This document shows, in pieces, positions 8,349-16,700 of a stretch of DNA of 64,000 bases (position 1 is the stretch's first letter; each line of letters opens with the position of its first letter). The notes under the pieces were generated by a model, which did not search any database, was not told the DNA's origin, and worked only from the letters and a program-made list of their open reading frames with translations. The translations under genes and the position numbers were made by a program. The stretch comes from Actinomadura sp. K4S16 (GTDB taxonomy: Bacteria > Actinomycetota > Actinomycetes > Streptosporangiales > Streptosporangiaceae), in assembly GCF_008327685.1 (NCBI RefSeq), contig NZ_BDDE01000012.1:310001-374000 (forward strand), written 5' to 3'.

Positions 8349-9053
8349 ATGAAGATTTCGGATGTGGTCGCCTTCATGGGGCACCAGGTGCACGTGTGCC
8401 GGTACCGCGAGGCGGGGACGCTGCTCGACTGGATGGGGCGCGACCTGCGCGGCAAGCGGGTCCTCGACGTCGCGGGCGGTGACGGCTACTGGGCCGGCCG
8501 CGCGCGCCGGCGCGGCGCCGACGCCGTCTCGATCGACCTGGCCCGCGGCAAGATGGTCTACGGGCGGACGCTCGCGCACGCCCCCGCGCTGGTCGAGTGC
8601 GACGCGCTGCGGCTCCCGTTCGCGGACGGCTCGTTCGACGCGGTCCTGTCGGTCTGCGCGATCGAGCACTTCGACGACGGCGGCAGGTCGCTGGACGAGA
8701 TGGCGCGGGTCCTCAAGCCGGGCGGTGAGATCTTCATGTCCGCCGACGTGCTGAGCCGCGCCGACGCCTGGCCGAAACTGCGCGACGCGCACAAGGCCAA
8801 GTACCACGTCCAGCACACCTACACCCACGACAGCCTGAGCAAGCTGATGGACGAGCGCGGCCTCGACCTCGTCCGGTACAGCTACCAGTTCCGCACCGCC
8901 GCCACCGAGCGCCTCTACCTGTCGCTTTCCACCTACGGGGGCAAGGTCGGCTTCAACGCGGCCGCCCCGCTCACCCCCCTCGTCGCCCTCGCCGACCGGA
9001 CGGCCCCGAACGAGCGCGGCAGCATCGTTCTGGTCCGGGCCCGAAAAAGATAG
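8349..9053 (+). CDS. Class I SAM-dependent methyltransferase
   Basis: A 234-residue methyltransferase of the Methyltransf_11 type. Motif I is VLDVAGGDGYWAGRA (about residues 38-52), the acidic residue ending strand 2 is in AVSIDLARG, motif II is FDAVLSVCAIEHFDD and the post-motif is VLKPGGEIFMSADV. The second half probably binds the acceptor, which cannot be identified. It lies between a flippase-like gene and a GT4 gene, so a glycan, lipid or quinone-like acceptor is plausible by context only. Start ATG 8349; a divergent promoter region of 60 bp separates it from the UPF0104 gene. Confidence 0.85.
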   Translation: MKISDVVAFMGHQVHVCRYREAGTLLDWMGRDLRGKRVLDVAGGDGYWAGRARRRGADAVSIDLARGKMVYGRTLAHAPALVECDALRLPFADGSFDAVLSVCAIEHFDDGGRSLDEMARVLKPGGEIFMSADVLSRADAWPKLRDAHKAKYHVQHTYTHDSLSKLMDERGLDLVRYSYQFRTAATERLYLSLSTYGGKVGFNAAAPLTPLVALADRTAPNERGSIVLVRARKR

Positions 9054-9086
9054 AAATGGGCAAAGGCCGGGGCGCGTAAGAGGTGA

Positions 9087-9110
9087 TCGTGTGGGGAGGG
9101 CCCCTCACGA
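9087..9110 (+). terminator. Hairpin terminator downstream of the methyltransferase
   Basis: TCGTGTGGGG pairs with CCCCTCACGA around an AGGG loop with a single T-T mismatch, 33 bp after the methyltransferase stop. There is no U-tract, as is usual for high-GC actinomycete terminators. Confidence 0.45.
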
Positions 9111-9211
9111 TGAATCGCGTGGAACGAGATCCGGCGAGTGCGCGCCCTCCGGGCGTACGCTCGAAGAGTAAAGAGTGATCTACGCCACCGCGCTGGATGG
9201 GGGAGTGGACC

Positions 9212-10360
9212 GTGGCGCCTCGGATTCTGCTCGACGCCACCGCCGTGCCTGCCGACCGCGGCGGGCTCGGCCGGTATGTGGACGGGCTGCTGTGCGCCCT
9301 GCACCGGCAGGGCGCCGACCTCGCCGTAGCCTGCCAGCGCGCGGACGCCAAGCGCTACGAGGGCCTCGTGCCCGGCGCGCAGGTGGTCGCGGGCCCCGCG
9401 ACGCTCTCGCACCGCGCCACCCGGCTGGCCTGGGAGCAGTCCGGCCTGCCGCACGTGGCCGCGCGCGTCGGCGCGGAGGTCATCCACCTGCCCACCTACA
9501 CGATGCCGGTGAGCGCGGGGCTGCCGACCGTGGTGACGATCCACGACGTGACGCTGTTCGCCGAGCCCGAACTGCACGACCCGGTGCGCACCTCCTACAT
9601 CAAGTCGGCGACCCGCACCGCCGCCCGCCGCGCGACGCGGCTGATCGCCCCGTCCCGCGCGACGCGCGACGAACTGGTCAGCCTGCTCGGCGCCGACCCG
9701 TCCCACATCGACGTCGCCTACCACGGCGTCGACCACGAGGTCTTCCACCGCCCGTCCGAGGCGGAGGTCAAGCACGTCTCCGACCGCCTCGGCCTGCACG
9801 GCCGCCCCTACGTCGCCTACCTGGGCGCGCTGGAGCCGCGCAAGAACGTCCCGAACCTGATCCGCGGCTGGGTGAAGGCCTGCGCCGGGCGCGAGGACGC
9901 CCCGGCGCTCGTGCTCGCGGGCAGCGGCGGCTGGGACGACGAGGTCGACGCGGCCCTCGCCACCGTCCCCCTGGAGCTGCGCGTCCTGCGCCCCGGCTAC
10001 CTGCCCTGGCCGGCCCTGCCCGGGTTCTTCGGCGGCGCCCTGGTCGTCGCGCTCCCGAGCCGCGGCGAGGGCTTCGGGCTGCCCGTCCTGGAGGCCATGT
10101 CCTGCGGCGCGCCCGTCCTCACCACCCACCGCGGGCCGCTCCCCGAGGTCGGCGGCGACGCGGTCGCCTACACCGAACTCGACCCGGACGGCATCGGCTC
10201 CGCCCTCGCCGCCCTGATCGACGACCCGGCGCGCCGCGCCGAGCTGGCCGAGGCCGCCCACGCCCGCTCCGAGCGGTTCTCCTGGTCGGCGTCCGCGGAG
10301 GCGCACATGGCCTCCTACCAGCGGGCCGTGGAGCAGTACGCGAAGGCCCGCACCCACTAG
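9212..10360 (+). CDS. Glycosyltransferase family 4 (mannosyltransferase-like)
   Basis: A GT-B glycosyltransferase of 382 residues. The N-terminal RGGLGRYVDGLLCALHR is the acceptor-side loop, YLGALEPRKNVPNLIRGW opens the donor half, and SRGEGFGLPVLEAMSCGAPVLT holds the E-x7-E motif of retaining GT4 enzymes. GTG 9212 was preferred because GGGGAG lies six bases upstream; ATG 9197 is in frame and adds five residues. The gene is followed 30 bp later by a mannose-1-phosphate guanylyltransferase-like gene on the same strand, which makes a GDP-mannose donor plausible but not proven. Confidence 0.9.
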   Translation: MAPRILLDATAVPADRGGLGRYVDGLLCALHRQGADLAVACQRADAKRYEGLVPGAQVVAGPATLSHRATRLAWEQSGLPHVAARVGAEVIHLPTYTMPVSAGLPTVVTIHDVTLFAEPELHDPVRTSYIKSATRTAARRATRLIAPSRATRDELVSLLGADPSHIDVAYHGVDHEVFHRPSEAEVKHVSDRLGLHGRPYVAYLGALEPRKNVPNLIRGWVKACAGREDAPALVLAGSGGWDDEVDAALATVPLELRVLRPGYLPWPALPGFFGGALVVALPSRGEGFGLPVLEAMSCGAPVLTTHRGPLPEVGGDAVAYTELDPDGIGSALAALIDDPARRAELAEAAHARSERFSWSASAEAHMASYQRAVEQYAKARTH

Positions 10361-10390
10361 GCTCGCTTCCAACCCGGCGAAAGGAACCGA

Positions 10391-11458
10391 GTGGAAGCGA
10401 TCCTCCTGGTGGGCGGTCAGGGCACCCGCCTGCGCCCCCTGACGATCTCCACGCCGAAGCCCCTGCTCCCCACCGCCGGGGTGCCCCTGCTGGAGCACCA
10501 GCTGGTGCGTGCGCGCGACGCGGGCGTGACTCGCATCGTGTTCGCGACGTCGTACCGGGCGGAGATGTTCAGCGAGGCCTTCGGCGACGGCGGGCGGCTC
10601 GGCCTGGACATCGTCTACGTGACCGAGGACGAGCCGCTCGGCACCGCAGGCGCGATTCGCAACGCTTCCACCGCCCTGGAATGCGACGCCGACAGTCCCG
10701 TCCTGGTCCTGAACGGCGACATCCTGTCCGGGCATGACATCCCCGCTCAGGTCGCCGCGCACGAGAAGGGCGAGGCGGCGGTCACCCTCCATCTGACGCT
10801 CGTGGACGACGCCCGCCGCTACGGCTCGGTGCCCACGTCGCCGGACGGGCGGGTAATGGATTTCGTGGAGAAGTCACCGAACCCTCCGACGAACCAGGTC
10901 AATGCAGGCTGCTATGTCTTCCGCCGCTCCGTGATCGGCAGCATCCCCGCCGGGCGGGTCGTCTCGGCGGAGTACGAGACCTTTCCCCAACTGCTCGCGG
11001 CGGGCGAACCGGTCTGCGGTTACGTCGAGGCCGCGTACTGGCTGGACGTCGGGACCCCGGCCGCGTTCGTCCGGGGCGTCAACGACCTGGTCCTCGGCAC
11101 CCTGCCGTCCCCTGTCGTCGAGGTGGACGGGAGCGGCGTCCTTCTCTTGGAGAACGCTTCTGTCGCCTCCACGGCCCGGGTCGACGGCGGCACCTCGGTC
11201 GGCGCCGGAGCGCGGATCGGCGCCGAGGCCACCGTCGAGTCGAGCGTCCTGTTCGATGACGCGGTGATCGAACAGGACGCCCGTGTCGTACGCTCCGTGG
11301 TCGGCCGCGGTGCCCGCATCTGCTCCGGAGCCGTCCTGGAAGACTGCGTCATAGGCGACGGCGTGACCGTGCGCTCCGGAAACCAGCTGCTCAACGGCGC
11401 CCGCGTCTGGCCGAACACAGAACTCCCGCCGACTGCGATCCGCTTCTCAGCCGAGTAG
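10391..11458 (+). CDS. Mannose-1-phosphate guanylyltransferase-like NDP-sugar synthase
   Basis: A 355-residue nucleotidyltransferase that should join a hexose-1-phosphate to NTP, giving GDP-mannose or a related donor. It opens with the signature AILLVGGQGTRLRPLT and STPKPLLP. Further motifs are LNGDILSG with the metal-binding aspartate, FVEKSP and NAGCYVF. From about residue 245 onwards runs a left-handed beta-helix of hexapeptide repeats (VGAGARIGAEATVESSVLF). This architecture matches M. tuberculosis Rv3264c and its relatives. The start is GTG 10391. The enzyme would link the phosphomannomutase at 49.3 kb to the glycosyltransferases of this window. Confidence 0.9.
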   Translation: MEAILLVGGQGTRLRPLTISTPKPLLPTAGVPLLEHQLVRARDAGVTRIVFATSYRAEMFSEAFGDGGRLGLDIVYVTEDEPLGTAGAIRNASTALECDADSPVLVLNGDILSGHDIPAQVAAHEKGEAAVTLHLTLVDDARRYGSVPTSPDGRVMDFVEKSPNPPTNQVNAGCYVFRRSVIGSIPAGRVVSAEYETFPQLLAAGEPVCGYVEAAYWLDVGTPAAFVRGVNDLVLGTLPSPVVEVDGSGVLLLENASVASTARVDGGTSVGAGARIGAEATVESSVLFDDAVIEQDARVVRSVVGRGARICSGAVLEDCVIGDGVTVRSGNQLLNGARVWPNTELPPTAIRFSAE

Positions 11459-11468
11459 CCGCGTACCG

Positions 11469-11490
11469 CGAGGAGCCTTTCCGGTCCTCG
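11469..11490. terminator. Bidirectional hairpin between convergent genes
   Basis: CGAGGA at 11469 and TCCTCG at 11485 pair around a 10-base loop, lying exactly between the stops of the convergent genes ending at 11458 and 11493. Confidence 0.5.
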
Positions 11491-11492
11491 GT

Positions 11493-11897
11493 TCACGAGA
11501 TGAGGCAACGCGCCCACACGACCTTGCCTCCGTTCAGGGTGGAACGATGGCCCCAACTCTCGGCGAGGTACTCGACGATCTGCAGGCCGCGGCCGTTGAC
11601 GTCGTCCTTCCGAGCCCTCCTGCGGCGGGGGCGACCGGAGCCGATGTCCGCGACCTCGATAGTGAGGACGCCGCCGCTCAGGGTCAGAGTGAGTGTGATC
11701 ATGCCTTGGCCGGCAGCCAGGGCATTCGTGAGCAACTCGCTGACGATGAGCGTTGTGTCGTCCGCCAAGGCGGCCAGTCCCCATTTGTTCAGGTGGACCT
11801 CGGCGAGGTCCCGCCCCAGCGGCACCGAGGACGGAATGGGCAACAGATCCCGCCGAAACTCCTGATGAGCATTGCAGTGCCCCATCCTGATCGTCAC
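11493..11897 (-). CDS. Anti-sigma-like ATP-binding protein (HATPase_c_2, RsbW/SpoIIAB type)
   Basis: A 134-residue stand-alone GHKL ATPase of the kind abundant in streptomycetes and relatives. The N box is LIVSELLTNAL, the G1 region is EVADIGSGRP and the G2 region is NGRGLQIVEYLAESWG. Members act as serine kinases or anti-sigma factors, but most paralogues are uncharacterised. It is divergent from, and overlaps by 26 bp, the 5' end of the DUF5753 frame. Such an ATPase next to an XRE-DUF5753 and a DUF397 gene is a recurrent actinomycete arrangement (abaA/whiJ-like loci). Start GTG 11897, or ATG 11885. Confidence 0.85.
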   Translation of the reverse strand: MTIRMGHCNAHQEFRRDLLPIPSSVPLGRDLAEVHLNKWGLAALADDTTLIVSELLTNALAAGQGMITLTLTLSGGVLTIEVADIGSGRPRRRRARKDDVNGRGLQIVEYLAESWGHRSTLNGGKVVWARCLIS

Positions 11898-12579
11898 CTC
11901 GCTCTATGGATACGGATTCTGCGACCACTGGGACACCGGTGGCCATTTCCAGCGCTTGCTGGCCTACGCCCGTCGCGCCTACGACCTCAACGGCCACCGC
12001 CGGCACCAGCGGTACGAGGCGCACGCGTCGGAATTGCGGATCTTCGGTCTCGCCATCGTCCCTGGGCTGATGCAGACCGAGGCGTACACGCGAGCGCTGT
12101 TCACTGCCGCAAGGTCTAAGCAGGTTGAAAAGCAGGTGGCGTTGAGGTTGGCCCGTCAGGAGGCACTCTTCCGTCCAGACCCGCCCGAACTCTGGGTGCT
12201 GTTGGACCAGGCCGTTCTCGATCGGCCGATCGGTGGACGCCGCGTCATGGCCGAGCAGTTGGCGAGGCTTCGAGAGATCACCGAGATGCCCAACGTCATC
12301 GTCCGCGTCGTCCCTCGGTCGGTGGGCGCGTATTTTGGGCTCATGGGCGCCTTTGAGGTGCTTACCGTCGAACACGGCGATGTCGCATATGTCGAGGCGT
12401 TGGGCAGTGGCAGACTGGTGCTCGATATCGCTGAGGTGCGGACGTTCGGGAAAGGCTTCGAGCTCATCGCCGCGCAGGCGCTCCCCGAGGTCCCCTCGCG
12501 CCGACTGATCGAACGCATGATGGAGTACATGAGATGGCCCCCCAGGTCGACTGGCGAAAGTCGAGCTACAGCGGCATGA
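11872..12579 (+). CDS. DUF5753 protein lacking the usual N-terminal HTH (5'-truncated WhiJ-like regulator)
   Basis: The 235-residue frame is almost entirely a DUF5753 effector domain: FQRLLAYARRAYDLNGHRRHQ, GLAIVPGLMQTEAYTRALF, LWVLLDQAVLDRPIGG and VIVRVVPRSVGAYFGLMGAFEV. Typical family members of about 280 residues carry an XRE helix-turn-helix of about 80 residues before this domain, and none is present here. The residues before WDTGGHF (MQCPILIVTSLYGYGFCDH) look like read-through of formerly non-coding DNA and overlap the divergent ATPase gene. Either the gene lost its DNA-binding half or it is a stand-alone sensor. It overlaps the DUF397 gene by 46 bp, as usual for this pair. Confidence 0.7.
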   Translation: MQCPILIVTSLYGYGFCDHWDTGGHFQRLLAYARRAYDLNGHRRHQRYEAHASELRIFGLAIVPGLMQTEAYTRALFTAARSKQVEKQVALRLARQEALFRPDPPELWVLLDQAVLDRPIGGRRVMAEQLARLREITEMPNVIVRVVPRSVGAYFGLMGAFEVLTVEHGDVAYVEALGSGRLVLDIAEVRTFGKGFELIAAQALPEVPSRRLIERMMEYMRWPPRSTGESRATAA

Positions 12580-12731
12580 CCGACAACTCGAGTTGTGTTG
12601 AGGCCGCCCGGCTTACGGGTGCTGTGGGTGTCAGGGATTCCAAGAACCCTGGCGTGGGGAATCTGGTGCTTTCCGTTGAGTCGTTCGGTGGGTTGCTGGC
12701 TCGTATCAAACGGGACGAGCTTAATCACTGA
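12534..12731 (+). CDS. DUF397 domain small protein
   Basis: A 65-residue DUF397 protein with the family pattern WRKSSYSG, NSSCVEAA and VRDSKNP. DUF397 proteins are encoded beside XRE-DUF5753 regulators and are thought to form signalling pairs with them in development and secondary metabolism (whiJ/bldB-like systems). The start ATG 12534 lies inside the 3' end of the DUF5753 gene, so the two are co-translated. If the upstream partner has lost its DNA-binding domain this copy may be an orphan. Confidence 0.9.
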   Translation: MAPQVDWRKSSYSGMTDNSSCVEAARLTGAVGVRDSKNPGVGNLVLSVESFGGLLARIKRDELNH

Positions 12732-12890
12732 GGTGACCAGGCCGGTGAGGGCGATGACGGTCGCGCTCAGCATCACGGCTGCGAGCGTCTCACCCCTTGG
12801 CGCCGACGTCACACCCGGCGGGGCCGTCCGCGGCGGCACCACGGTGGGCCGCAACGCGATGATCGAGGCCGCTTCTCGACCGACATCTGA

Positions 12891-13475
12891 TCAGCCGACC
12901 GCCTCGGAAACGATCCGCTCCACGGCGGCGGACGTCCCGGTGGCGCTCGCGGTCACGACGTTCCCGGCGGTGCCGGCCTTCCCGACCACGACGAACCGCG
13001 CCGCACCGAAGCTCTGCGCGCTCGCCGTCACGGTCCGGGTGGGCAACTCCCCGGCCGCCAGGATGATTCCGCAGCGCCGCTGAACAAGACTCGCCAGGTA
13101 GGGGCGCGCGTTGGCCACAGTCGCCGGCCCGGCGACCGCAAGGTACTGAATTTTGGCGTGGGTCTTCGACGACGCCCGCTGCATCCCCTCCCAGACAGTT
13201 GCGGCCTCCTTGCCGGTGATGCCGTGGGAATCGGTGAGCAGGCACGCCTTGAACGCCAGGTACTGCCGCGCTCGCGGTTCGGGCGAGGGCCTCAACAGGG
13301 CGAAGCAGACGCCTGCCGAGACCGCGGCGGCGAGTGCCACACCGATGGCGCCCCGCCCTTTGGGCGACAGGCGCCTCCACCGGTCGAGCGCTGCCCTCGC
13401 GGCATGCGCCGCCCGGCCCGCCATGCCGCTCGCCGTCGGTCGGTCGTCGCGGGGCCGCTTGGGGGATGTCGGCAT
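12891..13475 (-). CDS. Membrane-anchored BMP-like (periplasmic-binding-type) protein
   Basis: A protein of about 194 residues with a basic cytoplasmic leader, one membrane segment (GAIGVALAAAVSAGVCFALL, about residues 41-60) and an exported domain. KACLLTDSHGITGKEAATVWEGM and FVVVGKAGTAGNVV resemble the N- and C-terminal parts of BMP-family basic membrane/substrate-binding lipoproteins, but the domain is much shorter than the usual 300 residues and lacks a lipobox. ATG 13475 was chosen because GACGAGG lies upstream and the membrane segment follows; the frame remains open further upstream. It is divergent from the giant RHS gene. Function is unknown. Confidence 0.6.
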   Translation of the reverse strand: MPTSPKRPRDDRPTASGMAGRAAHAARAALDRWRRLSPKGRGAIGVALAAAVSAGVCFALLRPSPEPRARQYLAFKACLLTDSHGITGKEAATVWEGMQRASSKTHAKIQYLAVAGPATVANARPYLASLVQRRCGIILAAGELPTRTVTASAQSFGAARFVVVGKAGTAGNVVTASATGTSAAVERIVSEAVG

Positions 13476-13621
13476 GGGGCCTCGTCTCTTCCGGGACGTC
13501 GGATCGTCCCCTGCCGGTGACGCACCGGATCGAGGGACCCGTTTCCGGATGATCTTCCTCCCCCTCGGTCGGAAAGCTGAAACCTCGCTTACCGGATGTG
13601 GCTGAAGATCCCGCTGGAGTC

Positions 13622-13650
13622 TTGCAGGGTGCAATGGTCGGGCGTACTTT
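13622..13650 (+). promoter_or_regulatory. Possible promoter of the RHS toxin gene
   Basis: TTGCAG and TACTTT are separated by 17 bases, about 90 bp upstream of the GTG at 13738. The matches to the housekeeping consensus are moderate. It lies in the only intergenic stretch (13476-13737) between the divergent BMP-like and RHS genes. Confidence 0.25.
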
Positions 13651-13737
13651 CCAGCCTGTTTGGAAGTTCTGGGAGGAAAGTCCAGATTGAGTTGATTTCC
13701 CGGGTGGGGCGTCGACTTCAGGAGAGGCCGGTGGTCG

Positions 13738-16700
13738 GTGCCGAGTTCCCAGCTCCTGGGCATCGTGATCGTCTGTTCCGTTCTCGGCCTCGCCGCCGCT
13801 GCAGGCGCGTATGCGGGCGGGGTCCTGCACCGCCTTACGCTCCGCCGCCATCGCTCCCGGGTCGTTCCGCGGTCCCGGTACGGGGCCACCGTGTTGCGGT
13901 CGCTCCGCCGGAGCGCGACCGCCCGGCGCACCGCGATCCTCATGTGCGTCGCCCTGGTGCTGATGGCCACCGAGCAGCCCGCCCTCGCGAGCGAGGGGAT
14001 GCCCGAGGTCTCCTTCGCCGGCGTCAGCGGGATGTTCGGATGGCTGACCGGCGAGCCCGTTCCGCACTGGGGACGGCTGCCGAAGCAGAAGTCCGGGACG
14101 GCGGCCGGACGGTCGCACTCGGCCCCTGCGGCAACGACGCGGGCCGGATCGGGCGCTGGCCGCAAGCCGGGTCACGGCAAGGGCGAGCTTCCGGCCTTCA
14201 AGCCCGGGTCGCGGCGAGTCCCGAAGGGGCGCAGCGGCCACGGACAGGTCGGGTTCGCCGAGAGCACCAGTCGCCGGGTGGCGTCGAAGTCCACGGCGAC
14301 GACCGACTACTACCGCAATGCCGACGGCTCCCACACGCGCAAGCTGGCGCAGGGGCCGATCAACTACCGCGACGGGAGCGGCGGCTGGCAGCCGATCGAC
14401 ACCACCGTCCGGAAGGGTGACGACCAGCGCTGGCATGAGCGGGCCAACTCGCTGGGGGTCAGCTTCGCGCCCAGGGCGTCCGACGGGCGGCTGGCCCAGG
14501 TGGACGGCGGTGACGGAGGGCGGCTGGCGTACGCGCTGCAGGGCGCGGCATCGGTCACCCCGACCGTGTCGGGCTCCGTGGTCACCTATTCGGGCGTGCT
14601 CCCGGCCACGGACCTGTCGATGTGGCCGACCGCGACCGGTCTGAAGGAATCGATCGTCCTGCGGTCGGCGGATGCGGGGAACGTGTGGGTGTTCCCGCTG
14701 AAGCTGCGGGGCCTCAAGCTGCGCAAGGCCGCCGACGGGTCGATCGAGCTGGTGGACGGCTCGGGCAAGACCGCCGGCCGCATTCCCGCCGGGTACGCGT
14801 TCGACTCCAAGATCGACAAGCGGTCGGGGGAAGGGGCGAGCACGCATGCCGTCACCTACGAGCTGACCGAGGTCGACGGGAAGCCCGCGCTGACCGTGAG
14901 GTTGGACGAGAAGTGGCTGCACGCGCCGGAGCGCGTGTTCCCGGTGACCGTCGACCCGTCGTACAACAACCTCTTCACGTGGTCGACCACCTATGCCGAG
15001 TCGGGCATCGACCCTGGCGACCATTCGGTGGAGGAGACCATCAAGGTCGGCTCCTGGGACGCCGGCCCGCACAGTGCCAACTCGTTCCTGAAGTTCCCCC
15101 GCGCCGGGATCGACGGTTCGCAGGTGACCGTCTCCGCTGCGCAGCTCCGGCTTTTCGACACCTGGGCGGCCACGTGCACGGCCGAGCGGTTCGACGTCGC
15201 GGCCGTCACCGAGGACTGGTCGCCGTCGAAGGTCGTCTCCTATCCCGGGCCTTCGCACGGCGGTTCGATCGGCAGCACGACGCCCAACGTCCCGCACGCC
15301 TGCGCCAACACCGGTGCCGACCGGACCGTGGGCGACGAGGTCACGGTGAACCTGTCGACCGCCACGTTCAACAATTGGGCCGGCGGCGGCGACGACTACG
15401 GACTCGCCCTCTACGCCTCGACGTCCGACAGCCTGCACTGGAAGCAGTTCAACACCGCTTTCGCTCCGACCGGCACGCCCGTACTGTTCCTCACCTACAC
15501 CGGCGCGATGCTCCCGCAGGTGTATGGGCAGATCCCGCCGAGCGGGCACCACGCGCATACTCTGACTCCGCAGCTGACAACCTGGGGCGCCCGCGACCCC
15601 AACCTTCCCGTCACGATCAAGTACCGGTTCCAGGTTCTCGACACCGAGTCGAACGCCGTCGCCGACTCAGGGCTGATCAGCGCGTCGGCGACGTCGTCGA
15701 CGGTCACCTGGCAGGTGCCCTCCGGCAAGTTGAAATGGGGCCATACCTACTACTGGGGTGCGGTCGCCTACGACGGGACCAACTATTCGCCGGCGCCGAC
15801 GCTGAACCAGCTGGTCGTGAGCGTTCCGCAGCCGGCGATCACGTCGAGCCTGGCGCAGAACAACGACCACGACTTCGATCCCGCGATCGGGAACTACACC
15901 TCGACCGCGACGGACGCGAACGTGACGACGGTCGGGCCGAGCCTGGCGGTCGTCCGCGACTACAACTCGCGCGACACGCGCACGTCCGGCGGGTTCGGGA
16001 CGGGCTGGTCGAGTGTGTTCGACGCGAAGGCCACCGAGAGGTACACGACTTCGGGCGCCGTCCGGAGCGTCGCGGTCGCCTATCCGAACGGAGCCACCGT
16101 CGGCTTCGGCAAGAACCCGGACGGCTCGTTCAGCCCGCCGTCCGGGCGGTTCGCGACGTTCACCGCGATCACCGGCGGCTACCGGCTGACCGACAAGAAC
16201 GACACCGTCTACACCTTCGGGCAGGCGCTCGGCTCCGGCGGGTACGGCATCACCTCGGTCGCCGACGCCGCCGGACGGACGGTGACGTTCACCTGGGCGT
16301 CCGGGCACGTTACGACGATGACGTCGTCGGCGTCCGGCCGGTCACTGCACCTGACCTGGTCGACGCCGACGGGCGCCACGGCGCCGCATGTCGCGACCGT
16401 GGCCACCGACCCCTCCACCCCGGGCGACGCCTCGACCGCGCAAACCTGGACCTACTCCTACACAGCTGATCGGCTCTCGTCCGTGTGCTCCCCGGAGGAC
16501 ACGGCCCCGGACTGCACCCGGTACGGCTACCAGACCGCTTCACCCCATCGTGAGCAGGTGCTCGACCAGGGCGCGTCGTCGTACTGGCCGCTGGCGGAGA
16601 CGTCGGGGACGACGGCGGCGAGCGCGGTGCTCGTCAACGAGGGCACCGACAACGGGACCTACTCCAACGTGACGCTCGGCCAGCCCGGCCCGCTGACCGG

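Noticed and set aside
12790..15558. Long minus-strand frame running from the BMP-like gene into the RHS gene
   Set aside because: Only the 12891-13475 part in another frame has a sensible membrane protein; the rest mirrors RHS codons.
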